Shown here: one piece after another, positions 34,940 through 45,099 of the stretch
Numbering within the stretch: the stretch's first letter is position 1
How the letters are laid out: every line of letters begins with the position of its first letter
Origin: Gnetum montanum
Lineage: Eukaryota; Streptophyta; Gnetopsida; Gnetales; Gnetaceae
Reading direction: 5' to 3'
Assembly: GCA_015680685.1 (NCBI GenBank)
Contig: MNCI01035006.1
Span: 708,519-772,518, forward strand
Length of the DNA stretch: 64,000 bases
Program-made: the position numbers and the translations under genes
Notes under the pieces: generated by a model
What the model saw: the letters and a program-made list of their open reading frames with translations, nothing else
Databases searched by the model: none
Told to the model about the DNA's origin: nothing

Positions 34940-34957
34940 TGATGCTAGAAGGAGGGC
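34940..34957 (+). other. Candidate primer-binding site of the Tat-like element
   Basis: Seven bases after the LTR end the sequence reads TGATGCTAGAAGGAGGGC. With one transition this would be TGGTGCTAGAAGGAGGGC, the complement of a tRNA ending in CTAGCACCA. I cannot name the tRNA with certainty. It differs clearly from the tRNA-Asp and initiator-Met sites in the other elements of the window. Confidence 0.45.
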
Positions 34958-34984
34958 TAAAAATTTATCCTCTATATTCATAAG

Positions 34985-35571
34985 TGTCACATCTCTATTC
35001 CCAAATGATGTTGCTGACACCATAACAAGTGTTATTGTTATTTAAACAAGACCTAAAAGGGTAGTTGTAATTGAGATACAAATGGGTATGTTGTAATAAT
35101 GAATGTGTCTCTTAAGCTAATTGTAAGGGATTTGACCTAAGGCATTTATACCTGGGGATATAGGTCACACCAACATGGAATGGTCGAGCTGGTATAGGCA
35201 AGTCATGGGATGGCAGAGCTAGTTTAGGTAAGTCACAAGAAGCCAAGTGAAGTAGGAAAAGAAGTGGACTAGCCATTCCTTCTATTCGGGTTATAGGCCT
35301 AACCATGATGGTAGTGCTGGATTGTCTCTAAGGGATAGATGCCAAAGGAAGAAAAACCCAAGGAACACTCTTAGAGCATGATTCGAATACATTATTCCAT
35401 ATCAATAAAGCTTTCTTTTATTTCTCTTTTTGCTTTTTTTCTATTATTTCTTTTATACAAAATGCTAACTATCACTTATATTTTGCATTTGGTATATTTT
35501 CTTTGTATGCATAATGTCTAATATATTGTATATTTGATGTTTTCTATGACATCTAGTGATGGAATGTCACA
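34985..35571 (+). repeat. 5' LTR of the CCR4-carrying element
   Basis: Runs TGTCACATCTCTATTCCC to GGAATGTCACA. Conserved blocks are shared with 38499-39071 and, in inverse orientation, with the solo LTR at 58045-58568: AACAAGTGTTATTGTTAT, GGTTATAGGCCTAACCATG and a TTTCTTTGTATGCATAATGTC tail. The polyA-signal-like AATAAA at about 35404 may end the transcript. Confidence 0.9.
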
Positions 35572-35573
35572 AT

Positions 35574-35585
35574 TGGTATCAGAAC
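35574..35585 (+). other. Initiator-Met primer-binding site
   Basis: TGGTATCAGAAC starts two bases after the LTR end. The standard plant initiator-Met site is TGGTATCAGAGC, so only one position differs. Confidence 0.85.
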
Positions 35586-36145
35586 AAACCATGACCCAAG
35601 GACCATTCAGAACCATGGGCCAACTACAACATGAATCAGATGATGAACCTTAAAACCAAAACACAGGAAAGTCATTGATCATCGTCGAATGTACCATATA
35701 TTTCTAATACAAGTCAGAAGCTATCTTTCCATTTGACTTCACAAAAATTGGATTAGGCATCTAGATCAACAAGTTTCTTTTATGGATATCATTAACTAAT
35801 GAAGATTTGATCACACTTCATCAAATTCATCAATTAAAAGAGATGTTGGTAAGATAATGATACACTCATCGAAGTAACTCTTACCCATCTTAATACTATA
35901 ATTATTGATCAATTAGGGTCATTGTTAAATTTCTTTCAAGAAAGTTAGCAACCATGAATTGAATTGATCTAGTTTTGATCAAATTCACTATCCAAGTAAT
36001 CTAGAAGATTTCAAGTTACCATATGTCAACCTAGAAATGTTAGTTTAACAAAATAGGCTAGTTTGGTCCTTTTAATTCCTAAAAAATTATGAACTTGCAA
36101 AAACAACTTCCAAAATTAGAATTTTGTGTAGTGGTAGCAATTACG
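35586..36145 (+). other. Noncoding leader of the CCR4-carrying element
   Basis: It is shared with the minus-strand remnant at 10.56-11.06 kb (AAACCATGA..CAAG.ACCA.TCAGAACCA, then ACTCTTACCCATCTT). It has no long open frame in this copy. The presence of the leader in a second copy shows it is the family's own sequence, unlike the CCR4 part, which I see only here. Confidence 0.55.
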
Positions 36146-36228
36146 ATAAAAATTCCATTATTAAGCATGCTCACTTTGGAGTAGAATTGGGATGGGTGAC
36201 CTCTCAAGAAGTTTTGTTTTTTGCACCA
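36146..36228 (+). other. 5S rRNA-like sequence inside the CCR4-carrying element
   Basis: A gapless alignment by eye with the 3' two-thirds of plant 5S rRNA keeps TTAAGC.TGCT (box A), GGAGTAG (intermediate element), GGATGGGTGACCTC..GAAGT (box C) and a final TTGCACC. About 60 % of 83 positions agree and most differences are C-to-T or G-to-A. 5S-derived segments are known in plant Cassandra elements (in their LTRs) and in SINE3-type elements. Here it lies between LTRs, so it may mark a nested, unrecognised element. It is too decayed to be a working 5S gene and lacks the 5' third. Confidence 0.65.
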
Positions 36229-36975
36229 AAGGTCCTAGACTCTAGATGCCATAAATTTTGATTTCAAAAGCCTTTTTTTGTGAATGAAGAGTCATTCTCT
36301 ATAGATTTCAACCTTCCAAGCTCAATGGTGAAGTCAGATACATCCCAAGGAACCTCAAAAAATAGTTTTTACTCCTTTCCCAATATAGTATCTCAAGATC
36401 CTCAAAAATTTAGTTTTCACACAACTTGAGCATATGATGTCCATTTTCAACATATGAATAGTCATTTATAACATTCTTCACCCTTTTAAACCCAATGGTG
36501 AGGTCATATTTATCATCTAGGCACCCTATAATTTATTGATATTATAAATTCAACATTTTAGGCTTTAAGATTTAGTACATAATCCTTATAAATAATATTA
36601 AGATCACTATGGAATGTTATTAATTATACTACTGGAGTTAGTGTTCTTAAGAGGGGTAGAAAGGATGTTAAAAATTAGATAATATAGTTAGATATTACTA
36701 AAAATATAATTTCATTAAATATTACTAAAAATAGATAATATAGTTATTTATTTGATGTAGTTGATTATTAGTTAATGTATTAGTTAATGATAAGTTGATG
36801 TATTAGTTGGAGAATTAGTTTAAGAAATAAAAAAATATTCAACTATTAAGAAAAGGGTATATTAATCCATCCTACAATCAAAATATAGGGCAAAAACAAC
36901 ATGGAGACACAAAATCTTGTTTTGATAAGGAGTATGATATTCATGAAGAGAAATGATCTAGACAAGAATCCAGGA
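36229..36975 (+). other. Interior between 5S-like segment and CCR4 region
   Basis: No domain is recognised. A loosely repeated pair is visible (AAGCTCAATGGTGAAGTCA near 36320 and AACCCAATGGTGAGGTCA near 36490), and a direct repeat ATTACTAAAAATA..TAATATAGTTA near 36690-36740. Confidence 0.4.
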
Positions 36976-38070
36976 ATGAGAATGAAAGTTGCAACATACA
37001 ACGTTCTTGCAAGATCCCTAGTGAGTTAGAAACAATATCTGCTATGGCCATCATGGGCCTTGGATTGACATGAATATTGATACCCACACATTTTAGCAGA
37101 ACTACAAGATTTGGATCTATTATCTTATGCTTACAAAAAGTCTTACCATGGGAATTTCTATATCAATTCCAACTAGATTTGGAGAAGATGGGATACAAAG
37201 GTATTTATAAGCATAAAGGTTCTTGTGAAAGTTCTTCTTTTGAGTTGTACAGATTAGCATATTGTAGAAATTACAATATGGATGGTTGTGTGATATTTTA
37301 TAAAGAAGGCAAGTTTGAATTGGTACAAAGATTTGAATGGAGTTTAGAAAATATGATTTTTGAAATTCTAGAACTTCAAGTAATGGGAAAGAAAGAACAG
37401 TCAAGATTTTGGAAAAATTACATAGCCTTAGCAATGATTTTAAAAGTTCATCTATCAAGAATATATGTATGCATGATTAACACATATTTAATTTCCAAAC
37501 CAACATGTTCAGATATTAGACTTTGTCAAGGAGCATACTTGATTAAGCAAATAGAAGAAAGTTTGAAGAAGACGTTATTCCTAAGTTTTACCGATCTAGT
37601 TCCATTTATTCTTTGTGGAGACTTCAATGCAAAAGGTGGAAGTAGTGTTTATCAATTCTTAAAATATGAATCTATAAATGAATATTTGGAAGATGAACCC
37701 GATTTGAAAAAGATGTTTACATCAATTCAGCATGGAATTCATATTTTACTTACTTTGAATCTTCAGTAGATAAATCAGACTTTAGAATTAAAGAATAGAT
37801 GATGTTGATGGATAACACTCATCAAGAACCACAATTTACAAATTGCTCTACAATGATTAATGAAGATGAGCTAACAACATTCTTCATTGAGACTTTGGAT
37901 TATATTTGTTATGATGCTTGATTCTTTCAAGTTACCAAGTTACTAGAGTTGATTTCTAAAGAAGTTGAAAAGAATCAAGATCAAGCCTTACCATCATGAA
38001 CAAAGCCATCTAATCATATACCATTTATGGTAGAATTACAATTACTCCCATCAATTCATAATGTTGATCA
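36976..38070 (+). pseudogene. CCR4-type deadenylase (endonuclease/exonuclease/phosphatase fold) pseudogene
   Basis: Intact CCR4-family proteins remove mRNA poly(A) tails using Mg ions in a nuclease of about 350 residues. Fragments in order: MKVATYNVLARSLVS (36982), WPSWALD (about 37042), ILAELQDLD (37093), IILCLQKVLPW (37119), MDGCVIFYKEGKFELVQRFEW (37278-37340), GDFNAKGGSSVY (37617), EPQFTNC (about 37819-37840), TLDYICYD (37893) and SNHIPF (38010). The catalytic Glu of CLQE is Lys (37137-37139) and the Asp of SDH is Asn. There are at least three frameshifts and several stops. No intron is visible, so a cDNA origin is likely. The match to this family is from memory of its motifs. Confidence 0.85.
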
Positions 38071-38498
38071 AGGCGAAGTATCTCAATCCTACTTTTATTT
38101 CATAATATTATTATTTTATTCATTGTTTAATTAATATTTTAATTAGATTAACAAAATTTCTAAGGAAATTCAAGTTTGGAATAAAGAATTTTCCCTACCT
38201 TCACTTGGATATCCAGATACGAGTTTCACATTGTGTGACCCTAGTTAGAATTGGTAATTGGTAGTTGGTAGATCTTTAATTCACTTCTTATAGTTATCTT
38301 AGAAAAATTAAGTACTAAGAAAGAAATATTTAATTTTCCATATATTTTTCTCACAAATATTTTTTTATAGAATAAGCAAGAAATAACTTCAAGTTCAAAG
38401 GAGAAATCAAATTATTAGAGCACAGGATCATGAAGAAAGCATTAGAGCTAGAAAAAGACAGAAAACATAGGTTCATTTAAGATGAATGAAACATAGAC

Positions 38499-39071
38499 TA
38501 TCACATCCCCATTCCCAAATGATATTGCTAACTAATGAGAATGGTGTCTCTTCATAACAAGTGTTATTGTTATCTTAACAAGACCCGAAAGGGTAGTTGT
38601 AATTAAGACCTAAAAGGGCATGTTGTAATAACAGGCGTGGCTCTTAAGGTAACTATTGAAGGTTTGACCTGAGGAATTTATACCTAGGGTTAGAGGTTGT
38701 GCCAACATGGAATGGCAAAGTGTATAGGAAAGTCATAGGAAGCTAGCTGAAGTGAGGTAGGAAGTGAGCTAGCCATCCCTTCTAGCCAAGTTATAGGCCT
38801 AATCATGGTGGTAGTGCTGGATTGCCTCTAATGGATAGATGCCAAAGGAAAAAAACCTCAAGGAACACTCAAAGAACATGATTTGGATATGCTATTCCAT
38901 ATTAATAAAACATTCTTTTATTTCTCTTTCTACATTTTCTCTATTATTTTCTTTATACATAATGCTGAATATCACTTATATTTCACATTTGGTATATTTT
39001 CTTTGTACGCATAATGTCTAATATATTGTATATTTGACATTTGCCATGACATTTGGGGACAGGATGTCACA
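38499..39071 (+). repeat. 3' LTR of the CCR4-carrying element
   Basis: Starts TATCACATCCCC (TG decayed to TA) and ends GGATGTCACA, followed by the duplicated ATAAG. It is collinear with 34985-35571, at roughly 88-90 % identity by eye. No clear polypurine tract abuts it; the preceding sequence is GAATGAAACATAGAC. Confidence 0.88.
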
Positions 39072-39135
39072 ATAAGCCTAATAGTATTAGCATACCAATA
39101 GTTCTTTGTTGCTATAAGGGTTTAAGAAATTAGAT

Positions 39136-39427
39136 AATATTTTTAGTTCATGATCAAGAAGATTGATAGTTTGGAAGATTTCAAAGGTTCCAAAGAAATT
39201 CTTGATTATAATACTAGTGATTGATCATAAGAAGAATAAAAAAAGGTTTTTGAGTTTGGAATAAGTAGTGGAGTAAAGTATAAAATATTTTTAGTTCATG
39301 ATCAAGAATATTGATATTTTGGAATATTTCAAAGGTTCCAAAGAAATTCTTGATTATAATACTAGTCATTGATCATAAGAAGAATAGAAAAAGGTTTTTG
39401 AGTTTGGAATAAGTAGTGGAGTAAAGA
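39136..39427 (+). repeat. Tandem duplication, period about 148 bp
   Basis: The block from AATATTTTTAGTTCATGATCAAG (39136) to TAAGTAGTGGAGTAAAG (39279) recurs from about 39283 to 39427. Only a handful of differences were seen. It lies in the leader of the Tat-like element, just before gag. Confidence 0.88.
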
Positions 39428-39453
39428 CTAGAAAGATAAGAAGATCATCCTTT

Positions 39454-40640
39454 TTGTCTGGTTTATTAGTCTATAAGAGAAAGTCAAAGAAGTATAAGAG
39501 TTCAATGATCAAAAGGAATTTAAATAGGATGGAAAATCCTTGGCAAAGAGTTACACCATTAGGATTTCAAAACTACAATGATATTCCTAAGGTAGTTTAC
39601 AAATATTTTCCTGAACCTTTTATTCCTATAAAAGCTTACTTGGTTAAAGAATATATCGATATGTTTGATTTATCTTTGGATCATGTAAAAGTTCAACATC
39701 AAGATAAGGCTTGTAGGTTGTTCGTGGAAAATTTAAATGATATGGCTCAAATTTGGAATTAAAAATTACCAAGAAATAGTGTCACAAGTTGGGATGATAT
39801 GAAGAGTCTTTTCTTAGCCCAATTTGAAAATCAATTGGATCAACAAAAACTATATTGTGGATTATTACAAGCTAAGCAAGGAGTCAAAGAGTCAATTAGA
39901 GATTTCAATATTAAATTTCAACAAATTTATGGACTCTTTCAAAGACAGTATAGACCATCAGATGAAATCCTTAGAGATACTTATCTTAAGGCTATGAATC
40001 CCAATATTTCAATTTTTTTAAGGAGAACTCCAAACTTACTAATAATGAATGACTACTTTAGTGAAGCTATATAATTAGAAAAATAGTTAAACTTAAATCA
40101 TGAAGAAATTATCACAACTCAAAAAGAAGAAGAGAAAGTGATGATTCCTATACAATATTTTGCTCAACTTAAAGCATTACTAGGTCCATCTCATATTAAG
40201 ACAAAGTAAGAGTCTAAAAGTAGAGAATTTAAAAAAGGATAGTTCATGAGAGATGTGTCCAACAAGGTAGTGAAGATAGAAAAAGCTTTGGCAAAAGTTA
40301 AAATCAAGGAAGAAAAGAAAAATAGGAAACATAAGCAACAAGACATAAGTTAGTGGAAGATGAGGATGAAAGTGATCTTGTTATGTCTAATTTCCTTGAT
40401 ACTGAATCAGATCATGAGCTATTATGTGTGCATTATGCAAGCAAATCTTTAAATAATAGATCTAGTGATACTTCTCCTTTATTAAGTTCTAAAGTGGATA
40501 TATCATCAAATGAAGAGTGTAATAACAATGAAGAACATAGATATAATCTTCGATCAAAAGAAACATTAACTACTTTTAAGCCTCCAAATTTCATTTCCAA
40601 TCAATCTACTAGGATAAAGGCTTTTGAGCTAAGTTAAAGA
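39454..40640 (+). pseudogene. gag remnant of the Tat-like element
   Basis: Open stretches at 39454-39762 and 39799-40074 are joined by one stop (at a Tyr or Trp codon of MAQIW.) and hold the retrotransposon gag domain: PFIPIKAYLVKEYIDMFDL, DKACRLFVENLNDMAQIW, SWDDMKSLFLAQFENQLDQQ, KESIRDFNIKFQQIYGLF and PSDEILRDTYLKAMNP. Then come a Lys/Glu-rich part and an acidic segment at 40353-40637 (EDEDESDLVMSN, NNEEHRYNLRSK). No CCHC zinc knuckle is seen. Only about five stops occur over 1.2 kb, making this one of the better preserved gags here. Confidence 0.8.
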
Positions 40641-40846
40641 GAAAAAATAAAGGTAAAGAAGATCAAGTAGAGCAGAGTACTCAAAATCAATCTTTTAATA
40701 AATGGATAAAGAAACCAAGCTTTTATTTAGATGGAAAATATGATTTAATTGAAGATCCTGAACATATTTAAAATAATATTAGCATATATCAATTACTAAA
40801 GATAGGAGATCAAAAAAGAAAGGCTTTAGAGTTTATTAAAGGTAAA

Positions 40847-41300
40847 ATGAGAGTTAGAGAATCAAAGTTAAGCTATGTATCTAACATCGATAAGACATCA
40901 AAAACTAGATATGAGTGTACTCCTGATAAGGAAGATCCTCCTTTTATTTTGATGATGAAGTTAAAGGACAAGTATCTTCACAATTTTTTAGTCAATTCTG
41001 GAGCTACATCTACTATTATGCCATTATCTATATGCAAAAAACTTGGTTTGATTCCTGAAAAACCGAATAAAATGATTGTTCAAGTGGATAAAAGTAGAGT
41101 GAGAATTTTGGGTCAATTATCTAATTTTCTATTGGAAATATCTTCTAAGCCTTGTATCAAAAGTAGAGTACCTATTCAAGTAGTAGATATACTAGATTCA
41201 CATAGTCTTTTGTTAAGTAGAAGTTGGAGGAAAATTTTCTTCAACTATATACCAACAAAATGTTCACACATGTGGCTGCCCTGGAAAGGAGAACAAAATA
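40847..41300 (+). pseudogene. Aspartic protease of the Tat-like element
   Basis: It is part of a 236-codon open frame (40847-41557). The active site reads FLVNSGATSTIMPLSICKKL (40988-41047), where the catalytic Asp of D-S-G-A has become Asn. The flap-side motif IPEKPNKMIVQVDKSRVRILG and the second half (IPIQVVDILDSHSLLLSRSW) follow. The protease would cut Gag-Pol. The open frame continues without a break into the RNase H motif described next. Confidence 0.82.
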
Positions 41301-41439
41301 AAATATACATTTATAGTGAGCCTTTGATGAATGAAAACATTACTTCGAATGGAAAGAACAAGGTTATTGAAACAAAAGTTTTTGAAGCTAGAATTTACAC
41401 ATTTCAAGAAGTTGATAACTTAGAGAAAGAAGAACCTCA

Positions 41440-41830
41440 TGAATATATTAAATGGGAATTATACTTTGATGGTTCATATAATTCAAAAGGTGCAAAGGCT
41501 GGAGTAGTTCTAGTAGATGATGATTTCCCAAAAATATCTATCTTTCCCTTGTACTAACAACAAGACTGAATATGAAGCTTTGTGTATTGGAATTAAAATA
41601 GAATTGGAGAAAGGAATCAAGGTAATCACCATAAAAGGAGACTTAAGATTCATTTTTGAATAGATTAAAGGTAATTGTATGGTAAAAAGCTCATTCTTAT
41701 GACCTTATAGATAATTTGTTTGCTTACAAAATGTTGGATCAATTTCTTCACCACCAAATAGAATATATAGGTAGGATGGATAATTATATAGCAGATGACT
41801 TAGTAAAAGTAGCTTCATCATTAGATGTGA
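41440..41830 (+). pseudogene. Additional RNase H domain between protease and RT
   Basis: WELYFDGSYNSKGAKAGVVLV (41451-41513) is the typical start of the archaeal-like RNase H of plant Tat elements, with the first catalytic Asp. After a frameshift come KTEYEALCIGIKIELEKGIK (Glu; about 41565-41625), GDLRFIFE (Asp; 41639) and, after another shift, GRMDNYIADDLVKVASSLD (final Asp; about 41770-41830). The acid residues D-E-D-D all appear preserved in translation. It precedes RT, whereas a separate RNase H follows RT. Confidence 0.82.
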
Positions 41831-42256
41831 AAAGGATAGAAAGTTATGAAGATGTAATGGTTGAGAATAAACATTAGCCATCAATACTAGATAACATAAA
41901 GCATTTTTAAGTATTTGAAGATGATGATCAATTGCTTAGATTCTTAAGGAATAAATAAGAATTTTAAAGTGAAATCATACCTGAAATAATGTCAATGATT
42001 AAGACATATTTTATTCCCAAAAGGATGATTGATTATGAATGAATTTAGCAAACATTTGCTTACTGGAAAGGATATATAGAATCTAGATGATCAAACTTAT
42101 GAAGCAATAAATCTTAGATCTACTGAGATGCTAAAGATGTTAAATGTTAAAAAGGAAAAGTATTTAGTCTTTAAGAAAAATTTTTTATTACTTGTGAAAA
42201 ATAATTTGGAAAATTTTGCTTAGTCTTATGATGATTTTAAAACTTTTAGATGAGAT

Positions 42257-43560
42257 GTGATGGCACATAAAATTATTTTGATAAATGGTTATAAGATAGT
42301 TAAGCAAAAGAAAAGGAAATTTAATCCATCATTTGAGCTAGCTATGGAATCTAAGATCAAGTTATTACAAGCCCAAATCATATATCTAGTTCAATATTTT
42401 ACATGGATTGCTAACCTTGTACCAGTAAGAAAGAAGAATGGTGATATTAGACTTTGTGTGGATTTTAGAAATTTGAATGAAGCCTCAGAAAAGATAAGTA
42501 CCCACTTCCTAGAATTGATGAAATGTTGATTAAAGTATTAAGTTGTTAACTATTTTTTTTCTGGATGGTTTTTTAGGCTATAATCAAATCATGGTGGACA
42601 AGGGTGATAGATATAAGATAGCATTTATCACCAAATGGGGATCTTTTGCTTACTAAAGAATGTCATTTCGATTGTCAAATGCCTGAGCTACTTTTCAAAA
42701 AGAAATGGATTTATCCTTTAAAGGTTTAATAGGTGAATTTGTTGTTGTTTATTTAGATGACATCACCATCTTTTCAAAAAGGAAAGAAGATCATATTGAT
42801 CATCTAAAACAAGTTTTTGACAGATGTCATGAGTATGGAATTTCATTAAATCCTATGAAATGTATCTTTGGAGTTAAATCTGGAAGTTTACTAGGTTGTG
42901 TAATTTGTCAAGAAGGAATTGCTATAGAAAACTTCAAAATCCAAGAAGTATAAAATATTAAACTTCCTACAAGTAAAAATTCTCTTAGATCTTTCTTTAA
43001 AAAGATAAATATCATTAAGAAATTTATTCCTGAATTCACTAAAATTTACTAAACCTCTACTGCTTATGATAATGAAAGATGTCCTAGTAGAGAAGACACT
43101 AGAATTAAGAAAAGCTTTATTAGAAATTAAGAAATCTATTTAAGAAACTCCTGATTTGGTAAAACAAAAATTGAAAGAAGACTTTTGGTTATATGCTTTT
43201 GCTTCAAATGATTTAGTTACTACCATCTTGACTCAAAAATATGAAGGAAAAAATGAACCAATTGGATTTTTTGAATATTGATTGAAAGGTTTAGAGCTTA
43301 ATTATTAACACCTAGAGAAGAAAAAATTCATAGTTATTATGGTACTTCAACATTTCAAGTATTATTTGGAAAGCTCATTAGTTCACATCATGCTAATAGA
43401 GCTTGCGGTTAAATAATTCTTATTCCAAAATGAAATTGAATTGAAAAGAGGAAAGTGGCTCATAAAGATTCAAGGTTTTAGATTTTCATTAAAAATATAC
43501 AAAACCATTAAAGGAATGGGATTAGCCAAGTTAATGGCTAGAGAAGATAAAAATTATAAA
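42257..43560 (+). pseudogene. Reverse transcriptase and RNase H of the Tat-like element
   Basis: RT motifs: PVRKKNGDIRLCVDFRNLNEAS (42421-42487), GYNQIMV (42582), ITKWGSFAY (42630), VVYLDDITIFSKRKEDH (42744-42795; catalytic YLDD at 42750-42761) and HEYGISLNPMKCIFGVKSG. The usual RNase H follows: FWLYAFASNDLVTTILTQ (43185-43238), LEKKKFIVIMVLQHFKYYLESS (43313-43376) and IQGFRFSLKIYKTIKGMGLAKLMA (43470-43540). It converts element RNA to cDNA. There are stops and frameshifts at about ten places. Confidence 0.87.
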
Positions 43561-43699
43561 TGGCTAGAGAAGATAAAAAGTATGTGTGCTTAAAACTCAT
43601 GAGGGAAATTGGTATGATGAAATTCTAGAATTTCTTAATATATGAAAAGTTCCAAAAAACTTAACAAGAAGTTAAAATAGAGATTTCTTTAAAAATATA

Positions 43700-44860
43700 A
43701 ATGAATTTGTGATTAAATATGGGGTTTTATAAAGGAAGGATTTTAGAGGGTTTTTGTTAAAATGTGTTCACAATGATCAAATTGGTCCTATCTTAGAACA
43801 ATTTCATGATCATTCCAATTTAGTTTATGAATCTCCTATGTCCACTATGTAACATATACTTCATTATGGTTTTTATTGGCCTACTTTGTATCAAGATATT
43901 AGTTTGAAAATTGAAAGATGTTACAAATGTCGAATTCATGGGACAAAAGTCAAAAAGGCTAGAGCTCCTTTAAAACTAATAATAGCAGATAGACCATTTT
44001 AGCAATGGGGCTTAGATTTTATTGGTACAATTACTCCATTGAGAGTAGGACATAAGTTTATTCTCATAGCTACTAATTACTTTATCAAATGGTTTGAAGC
44101 AAAGGCTCTAAGAAAAAGTTTAGCATCAAATGTGATTAAGTTCTTGGAAGATTAGATTCTACGTCATTTTTTCTACTTGAATTTTTAGTATCCAATAATG
44201 GACTAGCTTTTTAATATGAGGAATTTATAGCTTGGGCATTGGAAAAATCGATCTTTCTATTTTCTTCTTTGAATTATTATCCTCAAGGAAATAGCTTAGT
44301 TGAATCTACAAATAAAAAGCATATTTCCTACAATAAAAAGTCTATGGATGGGAATCCAAGAAATTGGATTGATTACTTACAATTTGCATTATGAATTGAT
44401 CATATTAGATTTAAGAAGGCTGTTAGAACATCAACTTATAACTTAATCTATGGGTTGTTTGCAAGAATTATGGATAGAAGTATAAGTTTGGCATCAGATA
44501 TTGTGCAAAAATATTGCAAGAAAATTAATAAAGATAGAAGTTTCATGACTTTGCTTATCAAAAGAGCAGCCAAAATGGATAAAGTTAAAGATAATTTACT
44601 AAAGAATGCTTCACAAGTCAAAAGGTGGTTCGATAGGAAGGCTTTGAAAATAACTTTTAGGGTTGGTAATCTTGGATTATTATGGCATACGAAAAAGCTA
44701 AATAAGTTTTTAGCAATATGAACTGGTCTGTTTCAAATCAGGAAATAGTTATTTGGAGATACATACAAATTATTGATGCTAGATGGGATAGAGTTGAAAG
44801 TTCCATATAATGTTTTGCATATAAAACATTATTTTGGATAACTTCTCATAATTTGAATAT
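43700..44860 (+). pseudogene. Integrase of the Tat-like element
   Basis: The zinc-binding part is HDHSNL..HYGFYWPTLYQDI..CYKCRIHG (43807-43940). The core begins WGLDFIGTITPLRVGHKFILIATNYF.KWFEA (44008-44100, first catalytic Asp), and a decayed SNNGLAF-like stretch follows. Near 44290 a NSLVESTNK-like motif retains the catalytic Glu. The C-terminal part at 44455-44721 is open (FARIMDRSISLASDI..VKRWFDRKALKITFRVGNLGLLW). After that TGLFQI and YKLLMLDGIELKVPYNVLHIKHYFG close pol at about 44840. Confidence 0.85.
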
Positions 44861-44890
44861 ATCTATATATATATATATATATAATATTTA
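44856..44890. repeat. (TA)n simple repeat
   Basis: AT/TA dinucleotides run for about 30 bases directly after the end of pol. It is probably slippage-derived and has no evident role. Confidence 0.9.
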
Positions 44891-45099
44891 ACCACAATAT
44901 ATATATCCTAAATGTATGTTTAGATAACTATATAGTATTATTAAAACATGTATATGTTAGAGTTCTAGTTTAAATAATATTTAATTTAAAGTGTTAGTTA
45001 AATTATTCAATTTATATTATCTCAAGTAATCATTGCTTTTCATGTGTAAGTGGTAGTGATGGTTAGATAATTACTTGGTGGTGAATTAATTTCAACAAC

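Larger units (their letters stand above)
34985..39071 (+). mobile_element. LTR retrotransposon carrying a CCR4-like coding region
   Basis: LTRs 34985-35571 (587 bp) and 38499-39071 (573 bp) in the same orientation, with TGTCACA-type ends, are flanked by a perfect 5-bp duplication, ATAAG (34980-34984 and 39072-39076). An initiator-Met primer site follows the 5' LTR. The 2.93-kb interior holds no gag, RT or integrase that I can detect. Instead it has a noncoding leader shared with the remnant at 10.6-11.06 kb, a 5S rRNA-like stretch, and a degenerate CCR4-type nuclease in sense orientation. It is a non-autonomous element with a captured gene, inserted just after the 5' LTR of the Tat-like host. 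Confidence 0.9.

Noticed and set aside
36146-36228. A functional 5S rRNA gene
   Set aside because: The 5' third is missing and about 40 % of aligned positions differ. Only a derived relic can be supported.
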